Of a stretch of 64,000 nt of DNA, positions 18,394 to 27,532 are shown one piece after another. The position numbers were made by a program, and so were the translations under genes. Below the pieces are notes generated by a model, which did not search any database, was not told the DNA's origin, and saw only the letters and a program-made list of their open reading frames with translations. Within the stretch, counting starts at the first letter, position 1. Each line of letters begins with the position of its first letter. Origin of the DNA: Thiofaba sp049322715 (GTDB lineage: Bacteria > Pseudomonadota > Gammaproteobacteria > Halothiobacillales > Halothiobacillaceae); contig JBMOQP010000010.1 of assembly GCA_049322715.1 (NCBI GenBank), positions 62,001 to 126,000 of the forward strand, given 5' to 3'.

Positions 18394-19046
18394 GGCATCA
18401 GGCGCTGGATGGCCCAGCCGTCCATGGTGCGGGTGTAGGTGAAACGGTCGTGCAGGCGGCTCTCGCGCCCCTGCCAGAATTCGTACACCTCCGGCACCAG
18501 GCGGTAGCCACCCCAGTCGGGGTTGCGCGGCACGTCGCCCGCAGGGTACTCCCGCTTCAGCTCATCGATGCGCGCCTCCAGCACCTCGCGGCTCTCGAGC
18601 GGCTGGCTCTGGTGCGAGGCGGCGGCGGCCAGGCGGCTGCCGATGGGGCGCTGGTTGAAATAGGCCTCGTCTGCCTCGTGGCCCAGCAGTTCGACCCGCC
18701 CCTCGACGCGCACCTGGCGGTCGTTCTCCGGCCAGTAGAAGGCGACCGAGGCCCGCGGGTTGGCCGCAAGCTCCACGCCCTTGCGGCTGCGCCGGTCAGT
18801 GTAGAAGCACAGGCCGCGCGCGTCGAAGTGCTTGAGCAGCACCCAGCGCACCGAGGGCCGGCCGTCCGGCGTGGCCGTGGCGAGGGCCATGGCCGTGGGG
18901 TCGAAGTTGCCGGCCGCCTCGGCCGCCTTCAGCCAGTTCGCCAGCATCATCCAAGGTTCCGGCAGGAGATCCGCGCGGTGCAGCTCGCCGTGCAGGAATT
19001 CACGGCGGGTGCTGCGGTGGTCGATCTCGTCCTGGGGGCTGGCCAT
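18390..19046 (-). CDS. pdxH: Pyridoxamine 5'-phosphate oxidase
   Basis: The 218-residue FMN enzyme oxidises PNP or PMP to pyridoxal 5'-phosphate. Family features are the N-terminal LLPEPWMMLANWLKAAEAAG, the FMN-binding RWVLLKHFDARGLCFYTDR and SRKGVELAANPRASVAFYW, and the C-terminal RLHDRFTYTR followed by LMP. It is divergent from glyQ across 78 bp and upstream of ung. Confidence 0.96.
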   Translation of the reverse strand: MASPQDEIDHRSTRREFLHGELHRADLLPEPWMMLANWLKAAEAAGNFDPTAMALATATPDGRPSVRWVLLKHFDARGLCFYTDRRSRKGVELAANPRASVAFYWPENDRQVRVEGRVELLGHEADEAYFNQRPIGSRLAAAASHQSQPLESREVLEARIDELKREYPAGDVPRNPDWGGYRLVPEVYEFWQGRESRLHDRFTYTRTMDGWAIQRLMP

Positions 19047-19060
19047 GACTCATGTCTCCA

Positions 19061-19090
19061 TTAACGGCGGCGGGGCTGTGCGGCTATACT
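19061..19090 (+). promoter_or_regulatory. Sigma-70 promoter of glyQS
   Basis: TTAACG (19061-19066), 18 bp, then TATACT (19085-19090) sit 34 bp upstream of the glyQ start in the pdxH/glyQ divergent gap. Confidence 0.6.
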
Positions 19091-19124
19091 GCGGCCACTT
19101 TCCGACAGTTCGCAAGACGCAACG

Positions 19125-20051
19125 ATGTCATCCACCTACGATCTCTCCACCTTCCAGGGCCTGATCCTCGCCCTGCAGGACTACTGGGCCCGCCAGGGCT
19201 GCGCCGTGCTCCAGCCGCTGGACATGGAGGTCGGCGCCGGCACCTTCCATCCCTCGACCTTCCTGCGCGCGGTCGGACCGGAGCCCTGGAACGCGGCCTA
19301 CGTGCAGCCCTCGCGCCGCCCGACCGACGGCCGCTACGGCGAGAACCCCAACCGCCTGCAGCACTACTACCAGTTCCAGGTGGTGATGAAGCCCTCCCCG
19401 CTGGAGATCCAGGAGCTCTACCTCGGCTCGCTGCGCATGCTCGGCTTCGACCTGCTGACCCACGACATCCGCTTCGTCGAGGACAACTGGGAATCCCCCA
19501 CCCTCGGCGCGTGGGGCCTGGGCTGGGAGGTGTGGCTGAACGGCATGGAGGTGACCCAGTTCACCTACTTCCAGCAGGTCGGCGGCCTCGACTGCCGCCC
19601 GGTGACCGGCGAGATCACCTACGGCCTGGAGCGCCTTGCGATGTACATGCAGGGCGTGGAGAGCGTCTACGACCTGATCTGGGCTCGGACCCCGAACGGC
19701 GTCATCACCTACGGCGACGTCTACCACCAGAACGAGGTGGAGCAGTCCACCTACAACTTCCAGCATGCCGACGTGGACTTCCTGTTCGGCCTGTTCGACC
19801 AGTGCGAGAAGGAGGCCAAGCGCCTGATGGAACTGGGTCTGCCGCTGCCGGCCTACGAGCAGGTGCTCAAGGCCTCGCACACCTTCAACCTGCTCGACGC
19901 GCGCCGCGCCATCTCCGTCACCGAGCGCCAGCGCTTCATCCTGCGCGTGCGCGAACTGGCCCGCAGCGTGGCCGAGGCCTATTACGCCTCGCGTGAGCGG
20001 CTTGGCTTTCCCATGGTGTCCCGAGCAGCACAACAGGAGGGCGCAGCATGA
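19125..20051 (+). CDS. glyQ: Glycyl-tRNA synthetase alpha subunit
   Basis: The 308-residue alpha chain of the bacterial heterotetrameric GlyRS is highly conserved: TFQGLILALQDYWARQGC, GTFHPSTFLRAVGPEPWN and VQPSRRPTDGRYGENPNRL. It holds the aminoacylation site that charges tRNA-Gly with glycine. It overlaps glyS by 4 bp (ATGA), which fits stoichiometric production. Confidence 0.98.
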   Translation: MSSTYDLSTFQGLILALQDYWARQGCAVLQPLDMEVGAGTFHPSTFLRAVGPEPWNAAYVQPSRRPTDGRYGENPNRLQHYYQFQVVMKPSPLEIQELYLGSLRMLGFDLLTHDIRFVEDNWESPTLGAWGLGWEVWLNGMEVTQFTYFQQVGGLDCRPVTGEITYGLERLAMYMQGVESVYDLIWARTPNGVITYGDVYHQNEVEQSTYNFQHADVDFLFGLFDQCEKEAKRLMELGLPLPAYEQVLKASHTFNLLDARRAISVTERQRFILRVRELARSVAEAYYASRERLGFPMVSRAAQQEGAA

Positions 20052-22120
20052 GCACGCGCGACCTGCTGATCGAAGTCGGCACCGAAGAGCTGCCGCCGAA
20101 GGCCCTGACCACCCTCGCCAACGCCCTGGCCGACGGCATCGTGCGTCGCCTGCATGACACCGGCCTGGAACCCCAGGGCCACACCGTCTACGCCGCCCCG
20201 CGCCGCCTCGCCGTGCTGGTCCAGGGCGTGGCCGAGCGCCAGCCCGACCGCGAAGTCGAGCGTCGCGGCCCGGCCGTCAACGCCGCGTTCGACGCCGAGG
20301 GCCGCCCGAGCAAGGCACTGGAGGGCTTCGCCCGCTCCTGCGGCGTGACCGTCGACGACCTTGAGGAGCTGACCACCGACAAGGGCGCGTGGATGGTCTA
20401 CCGCGCCCAGCAGCCCGGCCAGCCGGTGCAGGCGCTGATCCCGGACATGCTCGCCCAGGCGCTGGATGAACTGCCCATTCCGAAGCGCATGCGCTGGGGC
20501 GCTGGCGAGGCCGCCTTCGTGCGCCCGGTGCACTGGATCGTGCTGCTGTTCGGCAGCGAGGTGATCGACGCCGAGATCTACGGCGTGCGCACCGGCCATA
20601 CGACCCGCGGCCACCGCTTCCACCATCCCGCCCCCCTGCCCGTGCCCGCGCCCGGCGACTACGCCGCGCTGCTGGAGGGCACCGGCCACGTGATCGTCGA
20701 CTTTGCCGCCCGCCGCGCCATGATCAAGGCGCAGGTGGAAGCCGCCGCCTGCGAGCTGGGCGGCCGCGCCGTGCTGGACCCGGACCTGCTCGACGAAGTG
20801 ACCGCGCTGACCGAATGGCCGCGCGTGGTGACCGGCAACTTCGAGCCGCGCTTCCTCGACGTGCCGAAGGAGGCCCTGATCTCCACCATGCAGGGCAACC
20901 AGCGCTACTTCCCGCTGCTGGACGAGGCCGGCGAGCTGCTGCCGCACTTCATCACCGTGGCGAACATCGACAGCCTCGACCCGACCGCCGTGCGCCTGGG
21001 CAACGAGCGCGTGATCCGTCCGCGCTTCTCGGACGCCGAGTTCTTCTGGAAGGAAGACCTCAAGCAGCCGCTGTCCGCGCATCTCGGCAGCCTCAAGACC
21101 GTGGTGTTCCAGCAGAAGCTCGGCACCCAGTTCGACAAGACCGAGCGCGTCACGCGCCTGACCCGCCACATCGCGGGACTGACCGGCGCCGACATGGAGC
21201 GCGCCGCGCGCGCCGCCCTGCTCGCCAAGTGCGACCTGATGAGCGGCATGGTGGGCGAGTTCCCCGAGCTGCAGGGCATCATGGGCCGCTACCTCGCCCG
21301 CCACGACGGCGAGGCCGCCGATGTCGCGCAGGCACTGGACGAGGTCTACATGCCCCGCCGCGCCGGCGACGAGCTGCCCGCCACCGGTGTCGGCCAGGCC
21401 CTTGCCCTGGCCGAGCGCCTGGACACCCTGGTCGGCATCTTCGCCATCGGCCAAGGCCCGACCGGCGCCAAGGATCCGTTTGCCCTGCGCCGCGCCGCGC
21501 TCGGCGTGCTGCGCATCCTGATCGAGCGCGGGCTCGACCTCGACCTGCACGCCCTGCTCGCCTTCGCCGCCGAGGGCCTGCAATCAAGAGTGGACGCCAA
21601 GGCCGTGGTCGAGACCGTGTTCGACTTCATGCTCGAGCGCATGCGCGCCTACGCGCTGGACCGCGGCATCCGCCACGACGTTTTCGACGCCGTGCTGGCC
21701 ACCCGCCCGGTGCGCCCGCTCGACTTCGAACGCCGCGCCCAGGCGGTCAACGACTTCCTCGCCCTGCCGCAGGCCGAGGCCCTGGCCGCCGCCAACAAGC
21801 GCATCGGCAACATCCTCAAGAAAGTGGAGGGCGAATTGCCGACCACCATCGACGCGGCCCTGCTGGCCGAGGACGCCGAGCGCGAGCTGGCCGCCCGCGT
21901 GCAGCAACTCGAGACCGAGCTCGCCCCGCTGTTCGCGGTCGGCGACTACACCTCCGCGCTGGGCCGCTTGGCCCACCTGCGCGATACGGTCGACGCCTTT
22001 TTCGACGGCGTCATGGTGATGGCCGAGGACGCTGACCTGCGCGCCAACCGCCTCGCCCTGCTCGCCCGCCTGCGCGCGCTGTTCCTGCGTGTCGCGGACA
22101 TCTCGGTGCTGGGTGGCTGA
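20048..22120 (+). CDS. glyS: Glycyl-tRNA synthetase beta subunit
   Basis: The 690-residue beta chain starts with DLLIEVGTEELPPKAL and contains FLDVPKEALISTMQGNQRYF, RLGNERVIRPRFSDAEFFW and the HD-like and anticodon-binding C-terminal region typical of GlyS. It recognises tRNA-Gly and is required for activity of the tetramer. Length is standard. Interspersed repeat copies begin 14 bp after its stop codon. Confidence 0.98.
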   Translation: MSTRDLLIEVGTEELPPKALTTLANALADGIVRRLHDTGLEPQGHTVYAAPRRLAVLVQGVAERQPDREVERRGPAVNAAFDAEGRPSKALEGFARSCGVTVDDLEELTTDKGAWMVYRAQQPGQPVQALIPDMLAQALDELPIPKRMRWGAGEAAFVRPVHWIVLLFGSEVIDAEIYGVRTGHTTRGHRFHHPAPLPVPAPGDYAALLEGTGHVIVDFAARRAMIKAQVEAAACELGGRAVLDPDLLDEVTALTEWPRVVTGNFEPRFLDVPKEALISTMQGNQRYFPLLDEAGELLPHFITVANIDSLDPTAVRLGNERVIRPRFSDAEFFWKEDLKQPLSAHLGSLKTVVFQQKLGTQFDKTERVTRLTRHIAGLTGADMERAARAALLAKCDLMSGMVGEFPELQGIMGRYLARHDGEAADVAQALDEVYMPRRAGDELPATGVGQALALAERLDTLVGIFAIGQGPTGAKDPFALRRAALGVLRILIERGLDLDLHALLAFAAEGLQSRVDAKAVVETVFDFMLERMRAYALDRGIRHDVFDAVLATRPVRPLDFERRAQAVNDFLALPQAEALAAANKRIGNILKKVEGELPTTIDAALLAEDAERELAARVQQLETELAPLFAVGDYTSALGRLAHLRDTVDAFFDGVMVMAEDADLRANRLALLARLRALFLRVADISVLGG

Positions 22121-22134
22121 CAGCCGTCCCCTGA

Positions 22135-22208
22135 CAACACTGCCGGGAGCAGTGTTGGGTCGCCGCAAGGCGACACCCGCAGGGCTGAATCCAGGGATGG
22201 ATTCAGCC
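22135..22208 (+). repeat. Three-hairpin interspersed repeat after glyS
   Basis: Hairpin 1 is AACACTGC / GCAGTGTT with loop CGGGA, hairpin 2 GGGTCGCC / GGCGACACCC with loop GCAA, the spacer is CGCAGGGC, and hairpin 3 GAATCCA / TGGATTC with loop GGGA. Relative to the 22517 copy, hairpin 1 is changed at both sides with pairing retained. It lies in the 253-bp gap before the glucoamylase-like gene. Confidence 0.85.
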
Positions 22209-22252
22209 GCGGGGGCGGAATCCCTCCGGGGAGGCCACCCCTCTCATTCCCG

Positions 22253-22373
22253 GCGGATGCCGCCCATCCTTGGGCGCCCCCCTTCGGGTGGGCTTCGCCA
22301 GCTTAACGCGAAGCTGGCGCAAGCCCGCGTAGCGCCTGTCGGCGAATCCAGATTTGTTCCTGACAAATCGGTC
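22253..22373 (-). repeat. Antisense interspersed repeat abutting the glucoamylase-like gene start
   Basis: Read on the plus strand, the hairpin 3 region (GCCGCCCA, TCCT, TGGGCG) comes first, then a CCCCTTCGGG segment, a palindrome CGCCAGCTT / GCGAAGCTGGCG, and finally hairpin 1 GATTTGT / ACAAATC with loop TCCTG and the end CGGTC. The ATG of the next gene follows directly at 22374. Confidence 0.75.
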
Positions 22374-24434
22374 ATGGCCGGCCTGTTGCTGCTCGCCCTC
22401 GGGGCGGGCGCCGGGCCGACCGCGGCGGCCGACCTCCCCCATGCCATGCTGGCCGACTTCAACGACGGCAAGCCGCTGGTCAACCGCGTCATCCCCTGGT
22501 CCGTGCCCGTCGCCGGCAACAACGCCGTAGGGAACGGCGTTGGGTCGCGAAGCGACACCCGTAGGGCTGAATCCAGGGATGGATTCAGCCGACCGCTGCT
22601 GAAGGTCGACCTCACCACCACCCCGCGACGCGGCAAGCGCGGACTTGCCCTGCGCGTGCGCTACGCCTTCACCGGCCCCGAGGACGGGCCCCAAGGTCTC
22701 GTCCTCCGCCTGCCTAAAGTGAACTTCGCGGACTATGACCACCTCAGCCTGTGGGTTCGCGGCAGCCGCAAGCACGGCTTTCCGCAGCAGATGCGCGTGC
22801 GCTTCCTGGGCGAGGAGACGGTTCCCGCAAGCCAGGCGGGGCGGGGCTTCATGGCCATCAACCTGAGTGACCAGTGGCGCCAGCTGCTGATCCCGCTCAA
22901 CGCTCTCAGCGGCATCGCGGACGGCAAACGGCCCGCCCTGCTCAGCCTGGAGTTTGACCCCTCGCTGATGGAGGATCGGCAGGGCGCGCTCTATATCGAC
23001 GACATCGCCCTCATCCGCACGGGCCAGCATGTCGGGCCGCAGGAAGACCGCGCGGTCGCCCCCGGCAAGAAGGCCTGGGAGATGGCGCGCGGCGGCGAAG
23101 CGGCTGCGCGCGCCGCCATCCGCGCCCGCGCCGTCGAGCTGCCGCCCGCGCCGCTGGTGCGGCGCGACAGCCTGCCGATGGACGACCGGGCGCTGCTCGA
23201 GCGCGTGGCGCGCGACACCTGGCGGGGACTCGACGGCCTGCGCGACCGGCCGAGCGGCCTGCCGTTCGACACGGTCACCGTCCATCCGGGCGGCGGTCCG
23301 CCGCTGGTCGGCGACTACACCAACATCACCAACATCGGCCTCTACCTGATGTCGGTGGTGGCCGCGCGCGACCTCGGCCTGATCACGCCCAAGGCAGCCG
23401 AGGAGCGCCTCCGGCAGGTGGTGGGCACCCTGGAGAAGCTGGAGACCTGGCAGGGCTTCTTCTTCAACTACTACGACACCACCTCGCTCGAGCGCACCAG
23501 CCACTTCATCTCGTTCGTCGACTCCTCCTGGCTGACCGCCGGGCTGATGGTCGCGCGCATGGCCGAGCCTGACCTGTACCCGCGCATCACCCGCCTGCTC
23601 GAGCGCGAGGACTACGCCTTCTTCTACGACCCGTCCGTCGGCCAGATGACGCACGGTTACCACGTCCAGCGCCACGCCCGCTCCAGCAACTACTACGGCC
23701 TGCTGTACTCGGAGCCGCGCCTCGGCAGCCTGATCGCGATCGGCAAGGGCGACGTGCCCGAGAGTCACTGGTTCAGCCTGGCGCGCACCTTCCCGGCCGA
23801 CTGGACCTGGCAGAACATGATCCCGCTCGAGCGCACGTCGCGCCTGGTGAAGGGCTATCAGGTCATCGGCGGCTACTACGCCTGGGAAGGCATCCGCTTC
23901 CTGCCCTCCTGGGGCGGCAGCATGTTCGAGGCGATGATGCCGGGCATTGTGCTCGACGGGCAGGCGCATGCCCCCGCCAGCCTCGGTCGCAACGCGGTCG
24001 CCCACGTCGACATCCAGCGCCGCTACGCGCAGGAAGTCCTCAGCCTGCCGGTGTGGGGCATGTCGCCGAGCGCCAACCCGGCCGGCGGCTACGGCGAATA
24101 CGGGATATCCATCCTCGGCGTGAAGGGCTATGCGGAAGAGGTGGTCACCCCGCACGCCTCCGGCCTGGCCGCCATGGTCCGCCCCGAGGATGCGGCCCGC
24201 AACATGCGCCAGCTGGCCCAGCTCTACGCCGTCTACGGACCGTTCGGCTTCTACGACGCGGTCAACCCGATCACCGGGGACGTGGCCTACAAGTACCTGG
24301 CGCTCGACCAGGGGATGATGTTCCTGGGACTCGCCAACCACCTGCGCCCGCACCTGATTCAGCGCTACTTCGCCGCCGACCCCATCATCCGCCGCGTCCT
24401 CCCCCTGCTCGGGGCCGAAGATTTCTTCCAGTAG
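22374..24434 (+). CDS. Glucoamylase-like secreted protein (DUF3131 / glycoamylase superfamily)
   Basis: The 686-residue product has a signal peptide (GLLLLALGAGAGPTAAA), an N-terminal beta-sandwich with carbohydrate-binding-module character (about residues 30-210), and an (alpha/alpha)6 barrel with WRGLDGLRDRPSGLPFDTV, TNITNIGLYL, SSWLTAGLMVARM, GGYYAWEGIRFLPSWGGSMFEAMMP and PAGGYGEYGISILGVKGY. These are features of the glycoamylase-like/GH144-type group acting on beta- or alpha-glucans in the periplasm; the substrate is uncertain. Residues about 48-72 are encoded by an interspersed repeat inside the first sandwich. The start follows the upstream repeat directly. The next gene is an ABC ATPase. 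Confidence 0.75.
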   Translation: MAGLLLLALGAGAGPTAAADLPHAMLADFNDGKPLVNRVIPWSVPVAGNNAVGNGVGSRSDTRRAESRDGFSRPLLKVDLTTTPRRGKRGLALRVRYAFTGPEDGPQGLVLRLPKVNFADYDHLSLWVRGSRKHGFPQQMRVRFLGEETVPASQAGRGFMAINLSDQWRQLLIPLNALSGIADGKRPALLSLEFDPSLMEDRQGALYIDDIALIRTGQHVGPQEDRAVAPGKKAWEMARGGEAAARAAIRARAVELPPAPLVRRDSLPMDDRALLERVARDTWRGLDGLRDRPSGLPFDTVTVHPGGGPPLVGDYTNITNIGLYLMSVVAARDLGLITPKAAEERLRQVVGTLEKLETWQGFFFNYYDTTSLERTSHFISFVDSSWLTAGLMVARMAEPDLYPRITRLLEREDYAFFYDPSVGQMTHGYHVQRHARSSNYYGLLYSEPRLGSLIAIGKGDVPESHWFSLARTFPADWTWQNMIPLERTSRLVKGYQVIGGYYAWEGIRFLPSWGGSMFEAMMPGIVLDGQAHAPASLGRNAVAHVDIQRRYAQEVLSLPVWGMSPSANPAGGYGEYGISILGVKGYAEEVVTPHASGLAAMVRPEDAARNMRQLAQLYAVYGPFGFYDAVNPITGDVAYKYLALDQGMMFLGLANHLRPHLIQRYFAADPIIRRVLPLLGAEDFFQ
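22517..22590 (+). repeat. In-frame three-hairpin repeat inside the glucoamylase-like gene
   Basis: Hairpin 1 is AACGCCGT / ACGGCGTT with loop AGGGA, hairpin 2 GGGTCGC / GCGACACCC with loop GAA, the spacer CGTAGGGC, and hairpin 3 TGAATCCA / TGGATTCA with loop GGGA. It encodes NNAVGNGVGSRSDTRR then AESRDGFS and keeps the frame. Confidence 0.9.
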
Positions 24435-24445
24435 GAGCGATCCCC

Positions 24446-25540
24446 ATGGCCGACGTGGTGTTCGACAAGGTCCGCAAGCTCTATCCCGGCAGCACCGGCC
24501 CGGTCATCGACGGGCTCGATCTCGACGTGCCGGACGGCGAGCTGCTGGTCATGGTCGGCCCGTCCGGCTGTGGCAAGTCCACCGTGCTGCGCATGCTGGC
24601 GGGGCTGGAGACGATCAGCGCGGGCGAGCTGCGCATCGGCGGGCGACGGGTCAACGAGCTTGAGCCCGCGGCGCGCGACGTGGCCATGGTGTTCCAGGAC
24701 TACGCCCTCTACCCCCACATGAGCGTGCGCGAGAACCTCGACTTCCCGCTCAGGATGCGGCGCATGCCGAAACCCGAGCGTGCCGCGCGGATCGCCCGCG
24801 TGGCCGACATGCTGCACCTCGGCGAGCTGCTCGAACGCAAGCCCGCCCAGCTCTCCGGCGGCCAGCGCCAGCGGGTCGCCATGGGCCGCGCGCTGGTGCG
24901 CGAGGCCTCCGTGTTCCTGCTCGACGAGCCGCTCTCAAACCTCGACGCCAAGCTGCGGGTGCAGGTGCGCGCGGAGATCGCCGAGCTGCAGCGCCGCCTC
25001 GGCACCACCATGCTCTACGTCACCCACGACCAGACCGAGGCGATGACCCTCGGCCACCGCGTCGCCGTGTTCAACCAGGGCCGCCTGCAGCAGGTCGCCT
25101 CGCCACGCGAACTGTACGAGCGCCCGGCCAACACCTTCGTCGCCAGCTTCATCGGCCAGCCGCCGATGAACCTGGTGCCGGCCCGGATCGAGGGCGGAAG
25201 GATCACCATAGGAGCGCCCCCCCGGCCGCGATTCATCGCCGATGCGCTCGTCGCCGCCCGGGAGGCGCTCCTGCCGGACGGCCCCGTCATCCTCGGCATC
25301 CGTCCGGAGGACCTCCGGCTGGCCGCGCCGGGCGAGGAAGGCCTGGACACGCAGGCCGAGCTGGTCGAGTTCCTCGGTCACGAGACCCTGTTGCACGCAC
25401 GCATCCAGGGCAGCGACACCCGCCTCACCCTGCGCGCGCCGGGCCGGCTGGAGCTCGCCGCCGGCGCGGCGGCAAGGATGCACGTGGCTGGCGTGCCCCA
25501 CCTGTTCAGTGCCAGCGACGGCAAGCGGCTCCAGCGCTGA
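24446..25540 (+). CDS. Sugar-type ABC transporter ATP-binding protein (UgpC/MsmK family)
   Basis: The 364-residue protein has Walker A VGPSGCGKSTVLRMLAG, Q-loop MVFQDYALYPHMSV, signature LSGGQRQRVAMGRALV, Walker B FLLDEPLSNLDAKLR and a C-terminal TOBE/MalK-like regulatory domain (ILGIRPEDLRL). These ATPases energise oligosaccharide or glycerol-phosphate importers and can serve several permeases. No permease or binding protein is adjacent, so it may be shared with a distant system. AGGAG lies 8 bp upstream of the chosen ATG, 11 bp after the glucoamylase-like gene. Confidence 0.88.
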   Translation: MADVVFDKVRKLYPGSTGPVIDGLDLDVPDGELLVMVGPSGCGKSTVLRMLAGLETISAGELRIGGRRVNELEPAARDVAMVFQDYALYPHMSVRENLDFPLRMRRMPKPERAARIARVADMLHLGELLERKPAQLSGGQRQRVAMGRALVREASVFLLDEPLSNLDAKLRVQVRAEIAELQRRLGTTMLYVTHDQTEAMTLGHRVAVFNQGRLQQVASPRELYERPANTFVASFIGQPPMNLVPARIEGGRITIGAPPRPRFIADALVAAREALLPDGPVILGIRPEDLRLAAPGEEGLDTQAELVEFLGHETLLHARIQGSDTRLTLRAPGRLELAAGAAARMHVAGVPHLFSASDGKRLQR

Positions 25541-25556
25541 TGCCGGAAGCGCACCG

Positions 25557-26408
25557 ATGCCCGCCTTCCGCCTGGCCGTCCTGACCCTGCTCGCGATGCT
25601 GGCCTTTGCCGCCAATTCCGTGCTTTGCCGGCAGGCGCTCGAGCGCACCACCATCGACGCGGCAAGCTTCACGTCGCTGCGCCTGATCTCCGGCGCGCTG
25701 GTTCTGTGGCTGATCGTGTACTGGAAGCAGGGGTCGAGACGAACCGAGGGCAGCTGGGGCTCGGCCCTCGCCCTGTTCGCCTATGCGGCGGGGTTTTCCT
25801 TCGCCTACATCAGCCTGCCGACGGGCACCGGCGCACTGCTCCTGTTCGGAGCCGTCCAGCTCACCATGCTCGCGGCCGGGCTGCTGCACGGCGAGCGTCC
25901 GGGACCATGGCAGCTCGCCGGCATGCTGCTGGCCCTCGCGGGTCTCGCTTACCTCCTCTCACCAGGCCTCGAGGCCCCGCAGCCGCTCGGGGCGATCCTC
26001 ATGATCGGCGCGGGCATCGCCTGGGGGCTGTATTCGCTGCGGGGCCGGAGCGAGCGCCATCCCCTCGGGGCCACAGCGGGCAACTTCCTGCGCTCCGTTC
26101 CGCTGGCCGTCGGCCTCGGCCTCGTCGCCCTTCCCTGGTTGCAGTGGGATGCACAAGGCGCACTGTTCGCCCTAGCCTCCGGAGCCCTCGCCTCAGGCAT
26201 CGGCTATGCCATCTGGTACGCGGCCCTGCCCGGGTTGCGCGCCACCAGCGCGGCCACGGTGCAGCTCAGCGTCCCCGTGCTGGCTGCCGCCGGCGGCGCG
26301 TTCGTCCTCGCCGAGCCTGTCACGCCACGCCTGCTCATCGCCTCGCTGGCGATCCTGGGCGGCATCGCCCTCGTCCTGCTGGCGCCCCGGCGCCCCCCCT
26401 CGGCCTAG
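25557..26408 (+). CDS. EamA-family (DMT) transporter
   Basis: The 283-residue membrane protein has about ten transmembrane helices in two EamA repeats (AFAANSVLCRQALERT and ILMIGAGIAWGLYSLRGR). Drug/metabolite transporters of this type export amino acids or other metabolites; the substrate cannot be read from the sequence. The start at 25557 lies 16 bp after the ABC ATPase stop. The stop codon TAG is immediately followed by a family C repeat end. Confidence 0.82.
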   Translation: MPAFRLAVLTLLAMLAFAANSVLCRQALERTTIDAASFTSLRLISGALVLWLIVYWKQGSRRTEGSWGSALALFAYAAGFSFAYISLPTGTGALLLFGAVQLTMLAAGLLHGERPGPWQLAGMLLALAGLAYLLSPGLEAPQPLGAILMIGAGIAWGLYSLRGRSERHPLGATAGNFLRSVPLAVGLGLVALPWLQWDAQGALFALASGALASGIGYAIWYAALPGLRATSAATVQLSVPVLAAAGGAFVLAEPVTPRLLIASLAILGGIALVLLAPRRPPSA

Positions 26409-26433
26409 CCTGTCGGACCTGAAGCGAACTGGC
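26405..26433. repeat. Family C repeat end
   Basis: AGCCTGTCGGACCTGAAGCG and the following AACTGGCTG match the left end of the 3183-3347 unit with few changes. It overlaps the EamA gene stop codon. AGCC and GGCT can pair at its ends. Confidence 0.6.
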
Positions 26434-26511
26434 TGCCAGCCGGCGGGCTGCTATAGTTTCGAATCAGGGCTGCACAACCCCGTCAGCCACGCGCCCGATT
26501 CAGGAGACGGC

Positions 26512-27519
26512 ATGACATCCAGGAGCGAAAAGGGTGGCGGGGCCTTCCACGGCATCAAGCTGCTGCTGTGCGAGAACCCCCTGCCGCCGATCGACGAGGC
26601 AATCGCGGCCGCGCAGGACGAGGTACCGCACTCCAACTACTACACCGAGCCCTATTCGGCCCCCCTGCGCGGCCTGCTGTCCCGCCAGTTGGGCGTGCCG
26701 GAGCGGCTGATCCACATCAATGCCGGCTCGGAACTGATCCTGCGCCAGCTGTTCGAGCGCTTCGGTCAGCAGGTGCACCTGCTGACGCCGACCTACGCGC
26801 TGTTCCCCGAGATCGCGCGCAGTCACACCGAGACGCGCCTCCCACCCGGACGGGGCTTCGCCTTCGACCTCGCCGACCTCGTCATCCCGCCGGGCACGAC
26901 CCTGGCGGTGATCGTCAACCCGAACAACCCCAACGGCGGCACCTTCGACATGTCTCCGCTGCCAGGGCTGCTACGCCGCCATCCGGACACCCTGTTCCTG
27001 GTCGACGAGGCCTTCATCGGCCTGGCGGGCCGTAGCGTCGTCCCCTGGGTACCGGAGCACCCGAACCTGCTGGTGACCCGCACCCTGTCCAAGGCGCACA
27101 GCCTGGCCGGCTTCCGCGTCGGCTATGCGGTGCTGCCCGAGGCGATCGCCGACGACCTCAACGCGCACAACGACGCCTATCCGCTCGCCCGCCCGAGCGA
27201 GGCGGCGGCCATCGCCACCCTGCTGCACGAGGAGCGTATCCGGGCGCGCCTCGCCGACCTGCGCGCCTGGACCGGGGCGCTCGCCGCCGAACTGCAGGCC
27301 ATGGGGGTGCGCACCTTCCCGACCGAGACTTACTTCTTCCTCGCCGACTTCGCCCCGCACGACGCCGTCCGGCTGGCCGAGACCCTCAAGGCCCGGGGCA
27401 TCCTGGTCAAACCGCTGAACGATCCCGTGCTGGGTCCCGGCTTCATGCGCATCACCACCGCCCTGCCGGAGGACAACGCACGCTTCGTGGCCGCGCTGCG
27501 CTCCCTCCTGGCACGCTAG
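26512..27519 (+). CDS. HisC-like PLP aminotransferase
   Basis: The 335-residue fold type I aminotransferase starts near KLLLCENPLPPID and has the NPNNPNGG substrate-contact motif, FLVDEAFIG and the PLP-Lys region TRTLSKAHSLAGFRVGYAVLP. It is closest in pattern to histidinol-phosphate aminotransferases but shorter at the N-terminus and not in a his operon, so a paralogue acting on another amino acid phosphate or aromatic substrate is possible. The start at 26512 has AGGAG 9 bp upstream. It lies 13 bp before the GGDEF gene. Confidence 0.8.
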   Translation: MTSRSEKGGGAFHGIKLLLCENPLPPIDEAIAAAQDEVPHSNYYTEPYSAPLRGLLSRQLGVPERLIHINAGSELILRQLFERFGQQVHLLTPTYALFPEIARSHTETRLPPGRGFAFDLADLVIPPGTTLAVIVNPNNPNGGTFDMSPLPGLLRRHPDTLFLVDEAFIGLAGRSVVPWVPEHPNLLVTRTLSKAHSLAGFRVGYAVLPEAIADDLNAHNDAYPLARPSEAAAIATLLHEERIRARLADLRAWTGALAAELQAMGVRTFPTETYFFLADFAPHDAVRLAETLKARGILVKPLNDPVLGPGFMRITTALPEDNARFVAALRSLLAR

Positions 27520-27532
27520 ACAAGAGACCTTC

